From: HGM04593 sp045644465
GTDB taxonomy: Bacteria; Bacteroidota; Bacteroidia; Bacteroidales; Bacteroidaceae
Direction: 5' to 3'
DNA length: 32,112 nucleotides
Assembly: GCA_045644465.1 (NCBI GenBank)
Contig: JAZRGV010000051.1
Location: forward strand, 1-32,112
The position numbers were made by a program, and so were the translations under genes. Of the stretch, positions 1 to 8,970 are shown piece by piece; position 1 is the first letter of the stretch; each line of letters starts with the position of its first letter. The notes beneath the pieces were generated by a model. The model did not search any database, was not told where the DNA came from, and was given only the letters and a program-made list of their open reading frames with translations.

Positions 1-983
1 AATATTTCAACAAAATAACGCGGTGGAAGTATCAGTGTGAAGCGTTGAGCCCATTCCGGCATTGAATCAACAGGAGTGAGCAAACCACTCATCAACATAA
101 AAATCATAATGAAAAAGAACATGACAAACATTGTCTGTTGCATGGTTTCTGAAAAGTTTGCCACCGTAAGGCTAAAGCCGGATATTGTAAAAATAAAGAG
201 CAATGCTCCCAAATATATTGCCCACACAGAGCCAGCCGGTTCAAGCCCATATACAAGACGCGCCACAATGATTGCCACAGTCAAAACAAACAATCCTATT
301 ATCCAATAGGGAACAAGTTTGGAAAGAATAAAAGTGAAGCGCGAAACGGGAGTCACGTTTATCTGTTCAATGGAACCACTCTCCTTTTCACCGACAATGC
401 TCAATGCCGGCAAAAAGCCACAGACAAGAATAAAGAGGATAATCATTAATGCAGGAATCATATAATGCCGGTAGTCAAGAGTAGGATTATAACGGTTTTC
501 AACTGTCATCAGCTCAGAGAACCCTACAGGAGCATTCTCACCACGAAGTTCCGCCAAAGCCCGAGCAATGGTCTGTACAATATACTGCATACCAATACCC
601 CCTTTTGTGGCATTTACCGCATTGGCAATTATGCTTATCCGTTCGGGAGCAGAAAGCATCATATCGCGTTCAAAGTTATCAGGTATCTGTACTATAACAT
701 CAACTTCACCCTGTTCCAAAGCCTCGATAGCCAACTGATATTCAGCAGTAGTCTCTATCAAATCAAGATACTCCGATGCCTCGATATGTGATGCTATACG
801 ACGTGAAACAACCGAAAGGTCGAGATCAACCAATGCAACATTCACATTACGCACATCCATTGTCATAATAAGCGGCATGAGCAACATAACCAACACCGGA
901 AAGGCAATTATAAGTCTCGGCAGAAACGAATTGCGTCTAATCTGCAAGAACTCTTTTTGTAGCAACACTATAAATGTACGCAT
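1..983 (-). CDS. ABC-2 type efflux permease, partial (3' end beyond left edge)
   Basis: The reading frame stays open from an ATG at 983 to the window edge, giving 327 residues and no stop, so the C-terminus is missing. Against a usual length of about 370 for this family, some 40-50 residues lie outside. The start reads MRTFIVLLQKEFLQIRRN, followed by a first membrane helix (about residues 24-44), a long extracytoplasmic domain, and a cluster of membrane helices from about residue 165 onward. This is the YhhJ/YbhS/YbhR topology. A conserved GEKESGSIEQINVTPV stretch corresponds to the coupling segment seen in ABC-2 permeases. It begins 4 bp after the stop of the neighbouring permease, so the two are co-transcribed and probably form a heterodimer served by the two ATPases upstream. 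The exported substrate cannot be read from the sequence. Confidence 0.9.
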   Translation of the reverse strand, partial: MRTFIVLLQKEFLQIRRNSFLPRLIIAFPVLVMLLMPLIMTMDVRNVNVALVDLDLSVVSRRIASHIEASEYLDLIETTAEYQLAIEALEQGEVDVIVQIPDNFERDMMLSAPERISIIANAVNATKGGIGMQYIVQTIARALAELRGENAPVGFSELMTVENRYNPTLDYRHYMIPALMIILFILVCGFLPALSIVGEKESGSIEQINVTPVSRFTFILSKLVPYWIIGLFVLTVAIIVARLVYGLEPAGSVWAIYLGALLFIFTISGFSLTVANFSETMQQTMFVMFFFIMIFMLMSGLLTPVDSMPEWAQRFTLILPPRYFVEI

Positions 984-987
984 ATCC

Positions 988-2082
988 TTATTCAAGTTTA
1001 TCGTTGAACTTTTTGAGCGACACACCGAGAATTGTCACCGTCATAACAAGCAGAATCACACAATTCTTCCACACTGCAACAATCGATACCCCTTGAATCA
1101 TCATTTTACGCACAGCATCGATATACCAACGAGCCGGGACAACGTTTGAAACAAGGCGGAAAAATCCGGGAAGATTTTCTATCGGAAACAACATACCGGA
1201 CAACATAAGTATAGGCATCATCATAACCATTGCTGAAATCAGAAGTGCCGCCATCTGAGTATCGACAATTGTGGAAACAAGAAGACCGAGCGACAGAGAA
1301 AGCAACAGATATAGCAATGAGAGCAGAAAAACACCCCACATACCACCTGACATCGGTACACCGAGCAGGTATCTTGCAAGCATCATTATAGTTACAAGCA
1401 CTATACAGGAGATTGCAAAATATGGAATCATCTTGGCAAAAACTATCTTCACCGGACGTACAGGTGAGACCAACAACACCTCCATTGTACCAACCTCTTT
1501 CTCGCGCACGATGGATACCGAGGTCATCATTGCACAAACAAGGATAAAGATGAGACCCATGATTCCGGGAACAAAATTGTATGCTGACTTCATCTGAGGA
1601 TTAAACAACATCCTTGTTTCAAACATCGACTGTTGCGATGCCGAACCTAACAGAACAGATTGCAGATAGGCTGTTGCCGAACCTGCGGTATTGACATTTG
1701 AAGCATCAACAACCAACCGGACAAGGGGTTTGATTGGAATACCGGCATCCATTTGTGCCACACCTCGGTCGTAGTCCGGCGCGAACACCAATACAGCACC
1801 TGCCTTTCCGGCACGCAGATAGGAATCTATTTCGCCATGTGAAATGTAACCTTTGAAAGTAAAGTAGCCATTATGCGACAGTCGTTCTACCGCATCGCGT
1901 ACCCCATCGGTACGATTGGGTGCAACCACTGCCACATCGACATTATTAACCTCCGTTGATATGGCAAAACCAAACAGCACCATCAGCACAACCGGAATAA
2001 GCATCACAATAAGCATTGTGCGCTTGTCGCGGAGTATATGCAGTGTCTCTTTTTTGACGAACGAAGCAAAGTTATGTTTCAT
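988..2082 (-). CDS. ABC-2 type efflux permease
   Basis: This 364-residue protein has an N-terminal basic segment (MKHNFASFVKKETLHILRDK), a membrane helix at about residues 23-43, an extracytoplasmic domain of about 130 residues and five more hydrophobic segments in the C-terminal half. The motif VREKEVGTMEVLLVSPVRP at about residues 193-211 is the cytoplasmic coupling region typical of YhhJ/YbhS/YbhR permeases. It follows the ATPase gene by 3 bp and precedes the second permease by 4 bp. Its length fits a complete protein. I infer that it pairs with the other permease as the membrane part of one exporter. The substrate is unknown. Confidence 0.92.
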   Translation of the reverse strand: MKHNFASFVKKETLHILRDKRTMLIVMLIPVVLMVLFGFAISTEVNNVDVAVVAPNRTDGVRDAVERLSHNGYFTFKGYISHGEIDSYLRAGKAGAVLVFAPDYDRGVAQMDAGIPIKPLVRLVVDASNVNTAGSATAYLQSVLLGSASQQSMFETRMLFNPQMKSAYNFVPGIMGLIFILVCAMMTSVSIVREKEVGTMEVLLVSPVRPVKIVFAKMIPYFAISCIVLVTIMMLARYLLGVPMSGGMWGVFLLSLLYLLLSLSLGLLVSTIVDTQMAALLISAMVMMMPILMLSGMLFPIENLPGFFRLVSNVVPARWYIDAVRKMMIQGVSIVAVWKNCVILLVMTVTILGVSLKKFNDKLE

Positions 2083-2085
2083 ATC

Positions 2086-2829
2086 TCATTCACCTCTATG
2101 TGCGCCACGTGCCAATATTCTGAATACCTCGTCCATTGAATCCGCAGCAAATTGTTTTTTAAGGCTCGCCGGGGTGTCGAGTGCACGCACTTCACCATCC
2201 ACCATTATTGAGACACGCGAACAATATTCAGCCTCGTCCATATAATGAGTGGTTACAAAAATCGTAGTACCCTCCTCGGCAGCCTCATATATCATTTCCC
2301 AAAACTGACGGCGAGTAATAGGATCGACACCGCCAGTCGGCTCATCAAGAAAAACCACCCTGGGACGATGGATAGTAGCAATGACAAACGACAGCTTCTG
2401 CTTCCAGCCAAGAGGCAGTGAACCGACAAGCGTATCACGCTCCGAAGCAAAATTCAAACGGGCAAGCAATTCTGTTGCACGTTTTTCCGTCTCCTTTTTT
2501 GTAAGCCCGTATATTCCGGCAAACAAAGACATATTTTCCCATACGGTAAGGTCGTTATACAAAGAGAAACGCTGACTCATATACCCAATGCGACGCTTGA
2601 TTTTGTCTCCTTCGTGCATCACATCATATCCGACCACCGAACCTGTGCCGGAAGTTGGATAACTCAAGCCGCACAACATTCGCATAGCAGTAGTCTTACC
2701 CGCACCATTAGCACCGAGAAATCCAAAGATTTCACCCCGATGAACATCAAAGGAGATATGGTCAACAGCCGTAAAATCACCGAAACACTTAGTCAGTTCA
2801 CGTACAGAAATCACAACATCATTCATCAT
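2086..2829 (-). CDS. ABC transporter ATPase (C-half YbhF-like)
   Basis: This is a 247-residue nucleotide-binding subunit. Walker A is GANGAGKTT (about residues 38-46), Walker B is VVFLDEPTGGVD, and the H-loop is intact in VTTHYMDEAEY. The ABC signature is degenerate: it reads SLPLGWKQ where LSGGQ/M is expected. The C-terminal half of E. coli YbhF shows the same combination (intact His, LPLGFKQ). Here the two YbhF halves are separate genes. The ATG overlaps the stop of the other ATPase gene by 4 bp, suggesting translational coupling and assembly as a heterodimer. It is complete and would energise the two permeases encoded just downstream. Confidence 0.93.
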   Translation of the reverse strand: MMNDVVISVRELTKCFGDFTAVDHISFDVHRGEIFGFLGANGAGKTTAMRMLCGLSYPTSGTGSVVGYDVMHEGDKIKRRIGYMSQRFSLYNDLTVWENMSLFAGIYGLTKKETEKRATELLARLNFASERDTLVGSLPLGWKQKLSFVIATIHRPRVVFLDEPTGGVDPITRRQFWEMIYEAAEEGTTIFVTTHYMDEAEYCSRVSIMVDGEVRALDTPASLKKQFAADSMDEVFRILARGAHRGE

Positions 2830-3722
2830 TTCATAAGTTTTATGAACATATCCTCAATGGTAGGCTCCACAGAGACAATCTGCAGACCCTCCACATCGCC
2901 AAGTTCAATCTTGAATGATTCAACATCAAATTTATCATTTACAACCAGATGATGCATCTCGCCGAAAGGATAACAATCTTCTACACCTGTTGCCTTACGG
3001 GCTTTTTCAAGAAGGCGAAACATACTTTTTGCACTAATACCATAAAGCTTCCTCTCAAATCTCCGTATAATTTCCTTAGGAGTATCAATGCATAAAACCC
3101 TGCCTTCGTTACACAATGCTATACGGTCGCAACGTAACGCCTCGTCCATATATGGAGTAGATACAAGAATAGTCAACCCTTTTTCTTTCAAACAGGCAAG
3201 CATATCCCAGAACTCACTTCGTGATACAGCATCGACACCGGTAGTTGGCTCGTCAAGGAAAAGCACGCTTGGACGATGAATCAAAGCACACGACAAGGCA
3301 AGTTTCTGTTTCATACCACCTGATAACTTACCAGCCCTGCGAGCACGAAATGGTTCTATATGCTTATAAACAGGAGCAATAAGTTCGTATGATTCTTCTA
3401 CATCCGCTCCAAACAGTGCAGCAAAGAATTGTAGATTCTCCTCAACCGTCAAATCAGGATATAGTGAAAAACGCCCGGGCATATACCCCACCCTCGAACG
3501 TATGGCAATATAATCCTCAACAATATCATAGCCATCAACCTTGGCATTTCCACTGTCAGGATTGAGCAATGTCGTTAGCAAGCGAAAAAGTGTTGTTTTT
3601 CCGGCACCATCAGGACCTATAAGACCAAACAGTTCGCCCTTTTCAACACAAAAAGAGACATTGTCAACAGCCTTTGTCTTTGCAAAACACTTCGACAAAT
3701 TGTGTATCTCGATGGCACTCAT
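2826..3722 (-). CDS. ABC transporter ATPase (N-half YbhF-like)
   Basis: This is a 298-residue nucleotide-binding subunit. Walker A is GPDGAGKTT (about residues 36-44), the signature is canonical (KLSGGMKQK), and Walker B is VLFLDEPTTGVD. The H-loop His is replaced: STPYMDEA occupies the place of STHYMDEA. This matches the N-terminal half of E. coli YbhF, which also has GPDGAGKTT and lacks the His. The last 80 residues are an extra C-terminal domain ending near EDMFIKLMK. It lies 1 bp from the HlyD-like gene and overlaps the next ATPase by 4 bp. Together the two ATPases should make one canonical and one degenerate ATP site. Confidence 0.93.
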   Translation of the reverse strand: MSAIEIHNLSKCFAKTKAVDNVSFCVEKGELFGLIGPDGAGKTTLFRLLTTLLNPDSGNAKVDGYDIVEDYIAIRSRVGYMPGRFSLYPDLTVEENLQFFAALFGADVEESYELIAPVYKHIEPFRARRAGKLSGGMKQKLALSCALIHRPSVLFLDEPTTGVDAVSRSEFWDMLACLKEKGLTILVSTPYMDEALRCDRIALCNEGRVLCIDTPKEIIRRFERKLYGISAKSMFRLLEKARKATGVEDCYPFGEMHHLVVNDKFDVESFKIELGDVEGLQIVSVEPTIEDMFIKLMK

Positions 3723-3723
3723 A

Positions 3724-4608
3724 CTATAACACCACTTCCCCCGTCATACCAATCTTTAGCCTACCATCATTCTTGACAGCAATCTTTACTGCATAAACCA
3801 AGTTTGCCCTGGAATCCTTAGTCTGAATGGACTTTGGCGTAAACTCGCTCTCCGGCGATATCCACGTAATGCCACCTGTGTACTCATAACGTTCATCACC
3901 ACCAAAATCCGCAACAATTTTGACTGTGTCACCTAAATTTATTTTGGAAAGTTGATCCGATGTAAAGTAAGCACGTAGATAAAGATTGTCGAGATTCGCC
4001 ACCTTCATCATGGGTTTGCCGACAGTAGCCAATTCTCCAGCCTCAGCATACTTTACCAATACCGTACCACTGACGGGTGATGCAATACGGCATTTGGCAA
4101 TGCGGTCGTCAAGAGACTCTATCTGCGCCTCCAAAGCGGCAGAATTATTGTCTATCGTAACAGAATTCTTATCAAGTGTCGAAAGTGTTGCATCAAGCTG
4201 GCTTTCCAAAATTCTGATTTGAGCCATAACATCATCATGTTGTTTGGATGTTGCGGCACCGGCTCTGAGCAGATTTTCCACACGGCAAAGTTCATTTTTC
4301 TGTTTCGCTATCTGCTCTCGCAATGACGCCACCTGCTTCCCGACATCCGGACGAGAAACAATCAATGCCGATTGTTGCGCCTTGAGTTGTCTGCGTTGCA
4401 GATGCAACTGTACGCTATCTACAACTCCCACAATTTTACCAACCTCAACCTTGCTTCCTTCAACAACATCAAAGTTGATTATTTTTCCGTTTGCTTCAGA
4501 TGATACCACCACCTCTACAGCTTCGAATACACCCTGTGCATCAAACTCCACTTCTGCACTGCACGATACAATTAGCATCGCCACGACCACATATACGATT
4601 CGTTTCAT
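3724..4608 (-). CDS. HlyD-family periplasmic adaptor, probable lipoprotein
   Basis: This 294-residue protein starts with a short hydrophobic signal and a lipobox-like LIVSCS, so Cys16 is a candidate lipidation site; this suggests a lipid-anchored rather than helix-anchored adaptor. Residues about 28-65 and 170-205 form the two halves of a biotinyl/lipoyl-like beta domain (SSEANGKIINFDVVEGSKV and SPVSGTVLVKYAEAGELA). They flank a long alpha-helical coiled-coil hairpin (about 70-165) rich in Gln, Lys and Leu. The C-terminal beta-barrel region ends in KIGMTGEVVL, as in YbhG/HlyD adaptors. It sits between the TolC-like gene (3 bp away) and the ATPases (1 bp away), and would join the inner-membrane ABC part to the outer-membrane channel. 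Confidence 0.9.
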   Translation of the reverse strand: MKRIVYVVVAMLIVSCSAEVEFDAQGVFEAVEVVVSSEANGKIINFDVVEGSKVEVGKIVGVVDSVQLHLQRRQLKAQQSALIVSRPDVGKQVASLREQIAKQKNELCRVENLLRAGAATSKQHDDVMAQIRILESQLDATLSTLDKNSVTIDNNSAALEAQIESLDDRIAKCRIASPVSGTVLVKYAEAGELATVGKPMMKVANLDNLYLRAYFTSDQLSKINLGDTVKIVADFGGDERYEYTGGITWISPESEFTPKSIQTKDSRANLVYAVKIAVKNDGRLKIGMTGEVVL

Positions 4609-4611
4609 ATA

Positions 4612-5889
4612 TTATTGATTTAACGTTGTTTTTAATCTGTAAACAGCCTGCAACAGTTCTATTTCATGAACACTTTGGGCTAATGCAGCATCTCTCTCGT
4701 CAGCAATCTTACGCAACAAATCAGTAGCATCTATTACTCCGTTCTCAAGTTGCGACTCAGCTGTCACACGCACTCTGCGACGCAATTCGACAATACGTTC
4801 ATCCTCATCGACAGCATGGCGCAGACGGGTAATCTCGCCTTCATCCTGCACAATCTGCATTTGTGTATTGAAGAGAAAAACATCACGCTGAACATCAAGT
4901 TGTTTCTGAGCCAAGTCGAGCTTGTCAAGATTATTCTTTTTAGTATAGAACGCACCGATATTCCACGACATGCGCACGCCGACAATAGCATTAAAACTCC
5001 AATCAGATGAAACCATACTCTTGAACATATCCAAACCCGGATAGCCGTAAAATCCTTGCGCAAAGGCTGACAAACGGGGCATCACAGATGTATTTATTGC
5101 TTTACGTTGTGCAGACAGTCTGTTTTCCTGTGCGCTAAACATTGCCAATTCCGGACGTGCAGGAGTAAAAGGTGGCAAATCGCGCATAACGGGGCGTTCC
5201 AGTTTATCATCTGAGAGAGCACAACCTATAAACAGTTCCAACATACGTCGATAACTCGCACGCGAAGAAAGCACTTGAGCAAGTGTCTGCCTCGCACTTA
5301 ACAACTCAGCCTCCACTACATCGGCATCCACCTGACGTGCCACACCATTTTCGCAATACGCACGCATACGAGAAAGATTGCTTTCCAACACAGATATCAA
5401 CATCTCTGTCTGTGCTACACGCTCATCGAGAAGCAAAATACCAAAATAGATATTATCGATTCTCGATTGCAGAGCATACACCGATACATCCACACAACGT
5501 CGTTGTTCTTCAGCCTCAGCTTCTGCCATTAAGCGATTAGCCTTGGACAAACCACCATCCCAAATATTCTGAGATACATCTACAGCAATCTTGTACTGAT
5601 CCTTGCGTACCCCATCCATTTTCATACCATTTGCCTGCAGGATAGCATTGAAAGCATCAGGATAGGCAGGAGTTGCTGATTGATAAGTCACCTGTGCCGA
5701 CAAAGCCACCTGGGGAATCCATGCACGGACCGCATTGGATAGATTATATTGCTCTGTCTGTGAAATAAGATCGTATTGCCTTATTTCAGGATAGTGTTCA
5801 CGCGCCAGACGACGGCATTCATCCAACGATTGTGCCGCCACTCCTGATACAGACATCGCAACTAACAGTATAAGCAAAACCTTTTTCAT
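4612..5889 (-). CDS. TolC-family outer membrane efflux protein
   Basis: This 425-residue protein has a cleavable signal peptide (MKKVLLILLVAMSVSGVAAQ, cleavage probably after residue 19). The mature part opens with SLDECRRLAREHYPEIRQ, the typical first helix of the outer membrane efflux protein family. It has two internally similar halves rich in long helices (QIVQDEGEITRLRHAVDEDE in the second half) and ends with YRLKTTLNQ. The length matches the family. It is the second gene of the operon, 72 bp after the tetR-like gene and 3 bp before the adaptor gene. I infer that it forms the outer-membrane exit duct of the exporter. Confidence 0.92.
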   Translation of the reverse strand: MKKVLLILLVAMSVSGVAAQSLDECRRLAREHYPEIRQYDLISQTEQYNLSNAVRAWIPQVALSAQVTYQSATPAYPDAFNAILQANGMKMDGVRKDQYKIAVDVSQNIWDGGLSKANRLMAEAEAEEQRRCVDVSVYALQSRIDNIYFGILLLDERVAQTEMLISVLESNLSRMRAYCENGVARQVDADVVEAELLSARQTLAQVLSSRASYRRMLELFIGCALSDDKLERPVMRDLPPFTPARPELAMFSAQENRLSAQRKAINTSVMPRLSAFAQGFYGYPGLDMFKSMVSSDWSFNAIVGVRMSWNIGAFYTKKNNLDKLDLAQKQLDVQRDVFLFNTQMQIVQDEGEITRLRHAVDEDERIVELRRRVRVTAESQLENGVIDATDLLRKIADERDAALAQSVHEIELLQAVYRLKTTLNQ

Positions 5890-5961
5890 AATTAAGAAGC
5901 TGATTAAATTCCTAAAAATATTTTTCTATAGAAGCCGGTCATTTCACTTGGCGATATAATT

Positions 5962-6600
5962 TCAAACAACATCCTTTTGTTTTTTTATTCTTCGCAAAAT
6001 AGTCTCGACATTTTCCGCCTTACGCTTTTTAAGAAACTGTTCGCGGTCTGCCATAAGTTCACCCATTAACGGCTCCATAAACGGATAAGCAAGAAATGTA
6101 AAAATATTCATTGACATAATGCTAATGAACAACATCCTGACATCAACCCGTTCCATTTCACCATTTTCCGCGGCACGGTCAATCTCCAGCTGCAATTCAC
6201 GATATAAGGCACCAACGACATGAGCTATCCGTTTATGCAAAATATCACAATGCTCAGGACGAGCAACTATCTCGTTTATTACGAATCGTGGCAAAAGCGG
6301 ATTCTCTGCTACAAAATCAAAGTGCGATTCCACACCACCGATTATACGTTCTAAAACAGGCAATGAAGGATCACCAATTATAGCAAACATAGAATGAGAC
6401 ATAGCCGAGAATTTCTCATCCACAATACGTTCAAACAGCTGTTCCTTGGTACGAAAATAATAATGTAACATCGCATGCGTCACACCCGCCCGTCGTGCAA
6501 TCGACGTTGTCCTTGCACCATCATAACCCATAGTCAAAAACTCTTGTTCAGCGGCTGCAAGAATCTGTTTTTCCTTACTGCCCTTCTCTTTATTCTCCAT
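5962..6600 (-). CDS. TetR/AcrR-family transcriptional regulator
   Basis: This 212-residue protein has the TetR DNA-binding domain at residues about 9-55 (KQILAAAEQEFLTMGYDGA, then TTSIARRAGVTHAMLHYYF with the recognition helix ending HYYFRTKEQLF). The remaining 150 residues form the variable ligand-binding/dimer domain. It is the first gene of the efflux operon, which suggests local autoregulation. The promoter just upstream carries overlapping dyads that could be its operator (see 6620-6673). The effector is unknown and presumably related to the pump's substrate. Confidence 0.92.
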   Translation of the reverse strand: MENKEKGSKEKQILAAAEQEFLTMGYDGARTTSIARRAGVTHAMLHYYFRTKEQLFERIVDEKFSAMSHSMFAIIGDPSLPVLERIIGGVESHFDFVAENPLLPRFVINEIVARPEHCDILHKRIAHVVGALYRELQLEIDRAAENGEMERVDVRMLFISIMSMNIFTFLAYPFMEPLMGELMADREQFLKKRKAENVETILRRIKKQKDVV

Positions 6601-6619
6601 ATTCTTACAATCAAACAGA

Positions 6620-6673
6620 ATTGTCTAACAATTTTGTTAATACAAAAGTATAAAGAAAAACCAAGCACACAAA
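6620..6673 (-). promoter_or_regulatory. Promoter and candidate operator of the efflux operon
   Basis: Read on the minus strand, TTTG (6670-6673) is followed by exactly 19 bases and TACTTTTG (6643-6650), matching the Bacteroidetes -33/-7 consensus. Directly downstream, two overlapping dyads cover 6620-6638: AACAA-2-TTGTT at 6627-6638 and ATTGT-3-ACAAT at 6620-6632. They lie between the -7 box and the tetR-like start codon, where a bound repressor would block transcription. Operator function is inferred. Confidence 0.7.
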
Positions 6674-6699
6674 TATTTTACAGAAATTTTTTGTTTTCA

Positions 6700-6741
6700 T
6701 CTAAAAACAAAAAGTCCGTCACATTTGTATCGTGACGGACT
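6700..6741 (-). terminator. Intrinsic terminator after the aspS/57-aa unit
   Basis: A perfect 10-bp stem AGTCCGTCAC / GTGACGGACT (6713-6722 with 6732-6741) has a 9-base loop. On the minus strand it is followed by TTTTTGTTTTT. It lies 44 bp after the stop of the 57-residue ORF and insulates the efflux operon promoter from aspS transcription. Confidence 0.85.
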
Positions 6742-6784
6742 CCTTATTAATATAAAGGTCTAAAGCATAAACAAACAGTTCCAA

Positions 6785-6958
6785 TTACCCAAGCTGACGT
6801 GGCGTAGCCGTAAGACTGACAACCATTAGCAGTATCAATGCAACCGCAATAACAACCATAGCAACAGTCTTTATCATCTGCTTGCGTTTCAGCGCAGCTT
6901 TGCGCTTGCGGTCCTTCTCAATACGGGCAGGACTTTTCTTTTTGGTCTTTGTACTCAT
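6785..6958 (-). CDS. Small basic single-pass membrane protein, 57 aa
   Basis: This short ORF begins at an ATG at 6958 and encodes 57 residues. The first 30 are strongly basic (MSTKTKKKSPARIEKDRKRK, then ALKRKQMIK). They are followed by one hydrophobic helix at about residues 31-50 (TVAMVVIAVALILLMVVSLT) and a short tail, TPRQLG. By the positive-inside rule the N-terminus would be cytoplasmic. It is in the same orientation as aspS, 132 bp downstream, and is followed at once by a strong terminator, which supports it being a real transcribed gene. The region before the ATG is AT-rich, as is usual in this group. I do not recognise a named family; function is unknown. Confidence 0.65.
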   Translation of the reverse strand: MSTKTKKKSPARIEKDRKRKAALKRKQMIKTVAMVVIAVALILLMVVSLTATPRQLG

Positions 6959-6995
6959 AATCAATTATTTTAAATAATAGCAAATTCCACCTCAA

Positions 6996-7056
6996 TGTCA
7001 TCCTGAGCAACGCGAAGGATCTCTTTAAAGATGTTTCGACTTCGCTCAACATGACA
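6996..7056. repeat. Dispersed palindromic repeat (TGTCATCCTGAGC type)
   Basis: This 61-bp imperfect inverted repeat begins TGTCATCCTGAGC and ends GCTCAACATGACA. Inner matching blocks CGAAG and CTTCG surround GATCT-CTTTAAAG-ATG. From general knowledge, very similar sequences recur in intergenic regions of many Bacteroidetes genomes, so I read it as a dispersed, probably mobile repeat and not as a gene-specific regulator. It sits between aspS and the 57-residue ORF. Confidence 0.6.
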
Positions 7057-7090
7057 AGAATATTTAGAAACAACCGCTATACTATTACAA

Positions 7091-8851
7091 TCACTTTTCT
7101 TTGATATCAACCAATATATTCAACTCATCGAGCTGCGCGGGCTCAAGAACAGAAGGAGCATCAATCATTGTATCACGACCAGAGTTGTTCTTTGGGAATG
7201 CTATACAGTCGCGGATTGAATCGAGACCGGCAAAGAGGCTCACCCAACGGTCGAGACCATAAGCCAAACCACCGTGAGGAGGCGCACCATACTTGAACGC
7301 ATCGAGCAACCAGCCGAACTGCTGTTGCGCACGCTCAGGGGTGAAGCCAAGAAGCTCAAACATCTTGTTCTGCAACTCGCTGTCATATATTCTGATAGAG
7401 CCGCCACCAACTTCAACACCATTGATAATCATATCGTATGCATTGGCACGAACAGCACCCATATCGGTATCGAGCAAAGGAATATCCTCGGGCTTTGGCG
7501 ATGTAAACGGATGGTGCATAGCCATGTAACGTCCCTCCTCTTCGCTGTATTCGAACAATGGGAAATCGACAACCCACAAGCATGAGAACTTGTTCTTGTC
7601 GCGCAAACCAAGCTGGTTACCAACCTCAAGACGCAACTCACAAAGTTGCTTGCGTGTCTTCATAGTATCATCACCGCTGAGGATGAGAATAAGGTCGCCA
7701 GGCTCAGCATTAAACGCCGCCTTCATTGCCTGCAACACCTCTTGTGTATAGAATTTGTCAACACTTGACTTTACTGTTCCGTCGGCCTCAACACGAGCAT
7801 AAACCATACCCTTTGCACCAATCTGTGGACGGCGCACAAAGTCGGTCAAGGCATCGAGCTGCTTACGTGTATATGTAGCAGCACCTTTGGCACAGATACC
7901 ACCAATATATTCAGCACTGTCGAACACGCCAAAGCCGTGACCTTTCATAATATCCATAAGCTCCACGAACTTCATCTCGAAACGGGTATCAGGCTTGTCG
8001 CAACCATAATACTTCATGGCATCGTGCCATGTCATGCGTGGGAACTGACCTTCGAGTTCAACACCGCGGATAGTCTTAAACAGATGCTTTGCCATACCCT
8101 CGAAGAGAGAGATAACATCCTCCTGCTCCACAAAACTCATTTCACAGTCAATCTGAGTAAACTCAGGCTGACGGTCGGCACGCAAATCCTCGTCGCGGAA
8201 ACATTTCACAATCTGGAAATAACGGTCGAAGCCCGACACCATAAGCAACTGCTTGAAAAGCTGAGGGCTCTGTGGAAGAGCATAGAACTGACCGGGATTC
8301 ATACGCGAAGGAACAACAAAGTCACGCGCACCCTCGGGGGTAGAAGCAATGAGCATTGGAGTCTCAACCTCGATAAAATTCATTGAATCGAGATAACGAC
8401 GCACCTCCATTGTCATCTGGTGACGCAACTCAAGATTTTTGCGTACAGCCTCACGACGCAAATCGAGGTAACGATATTTCATGCGGATATCGTCACCACC
8501 GTCGGTATTATTCTCAATTGTAAAAGGAGGAGTCGCAGCCTCGTTAAGGATGTTAAGCTCGCTTACTATGATTTCGATATCACCTGTAGGGATATTAGCA
8601 TTCTTGCTCTGACGCTCGCTGACAACACCTGTTGCCTGAATAACATATTCACGACCAAGGTGCGAAGCCTTTTCGCAAAGCTCTGCATTTACATCTTCGC
8701 TGAACACAAGCTGTGTAACACCATAACGGTCGCGCAAATCGACGAATGTCATACCACCCATCTTACGCGCACGCTGCACCCAGCCACTCAGAGTAACTGT
8801 TGTATTTACATCGGACAAACGGAGTTCGCCACAAGTTTTTGTACGGAACAT
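7091..8851 (-). CDS. aspS: Aspartate--tRNA ligase
   Basis: This is a 586-residue class II aminoacyl-tRNA synthetase that attaches Asp to tRNA-Asp in the cytoplasm. An N-terminal OB-fold anticodon-binding domain covers about residues 1-105 (VTLSGWVQRARKMGGMTFVD). Class II motif 1 lies near FIEVETPMLIASTPEGARDF. The motif 2 region is FRDEDLRADRQPEFTQID, which includes the catalytic Arg and Glu. A bacterial GAD insertion domain lies at about 280-420. Motif 3 is GLAYGLDRW near residue 530. The length is normal for bacterial AspRS. Whether it is discriminating (Asp only) or also charges tRNA-Asn cannot be settled by eye. It is probably transcribed together with the 57-residue ORF downstream. Confidence 0.98.
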   Translation of the reverse strand: MFRTKTCGELRLSDVNTTVTLSGWVQRARKMGGMTFVDLRDRYGVTQLVFSEDVNAELCEKASHLGREYVIQATGVVSERQSKNANIPTGDIEIIVSELNILNEAATPPFTIENNTDGGDDIRMKYRYLDLRREAVRKNLELRHQMTMEVRRYLDSMNFIEVETPMLIASTPEGARDFVVPSRMNPGQFYALPQSPQLFKQLLMVSGFDRYFQIVKCFRDEDLRADRQPEFTQIDCEMSFVEQEDVISLFEGMAKHLFKTIRGVELEGQFPRMTWHDAMKYYGCDKPDTRFEMKFVELMDIMKGHGFGVFDSAEYIGGICAKGAATYTRKQLDALTDFVRRPQIGAKGMVYARVEADGTVKSSVDKFYTQEVLQAMKAAFNAEPGDLILILSGDDTMKTRKQLCELRLEVGNQLGLRDKNKFSCLWVVDFPLFEYSEEEGRYMAMHHPFTSPKPEDIPLLDTDMGAVRANAYDMIINGVEVGGGSIRIYDSELQNKMFELLGFTPERAQQQFGWLLDAFKYGAPPHGGLAYGLDRWVSLFAGLDSIRDCIAFPKNNSGRDTMIDAPSVLEPAQLDELNILVDIKEK

Positions 8852-8970
8852 TTTATATTTGTTTAAAGATTATACTATTTGAACGACAAAATTAATGAAA
8901 AAAAACGGCAATATCCCTATGTATAGAAATATTCTTGAACATAAAGCCATAAAAGATTGCGACATAAAAG

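Noticed and set aside
7937..8866. Two long plus-strand frames (149 and 148 codons) opposite aspS
   Set aside because: They are antisense shadows of a strongly conserved gene and show no domain features.
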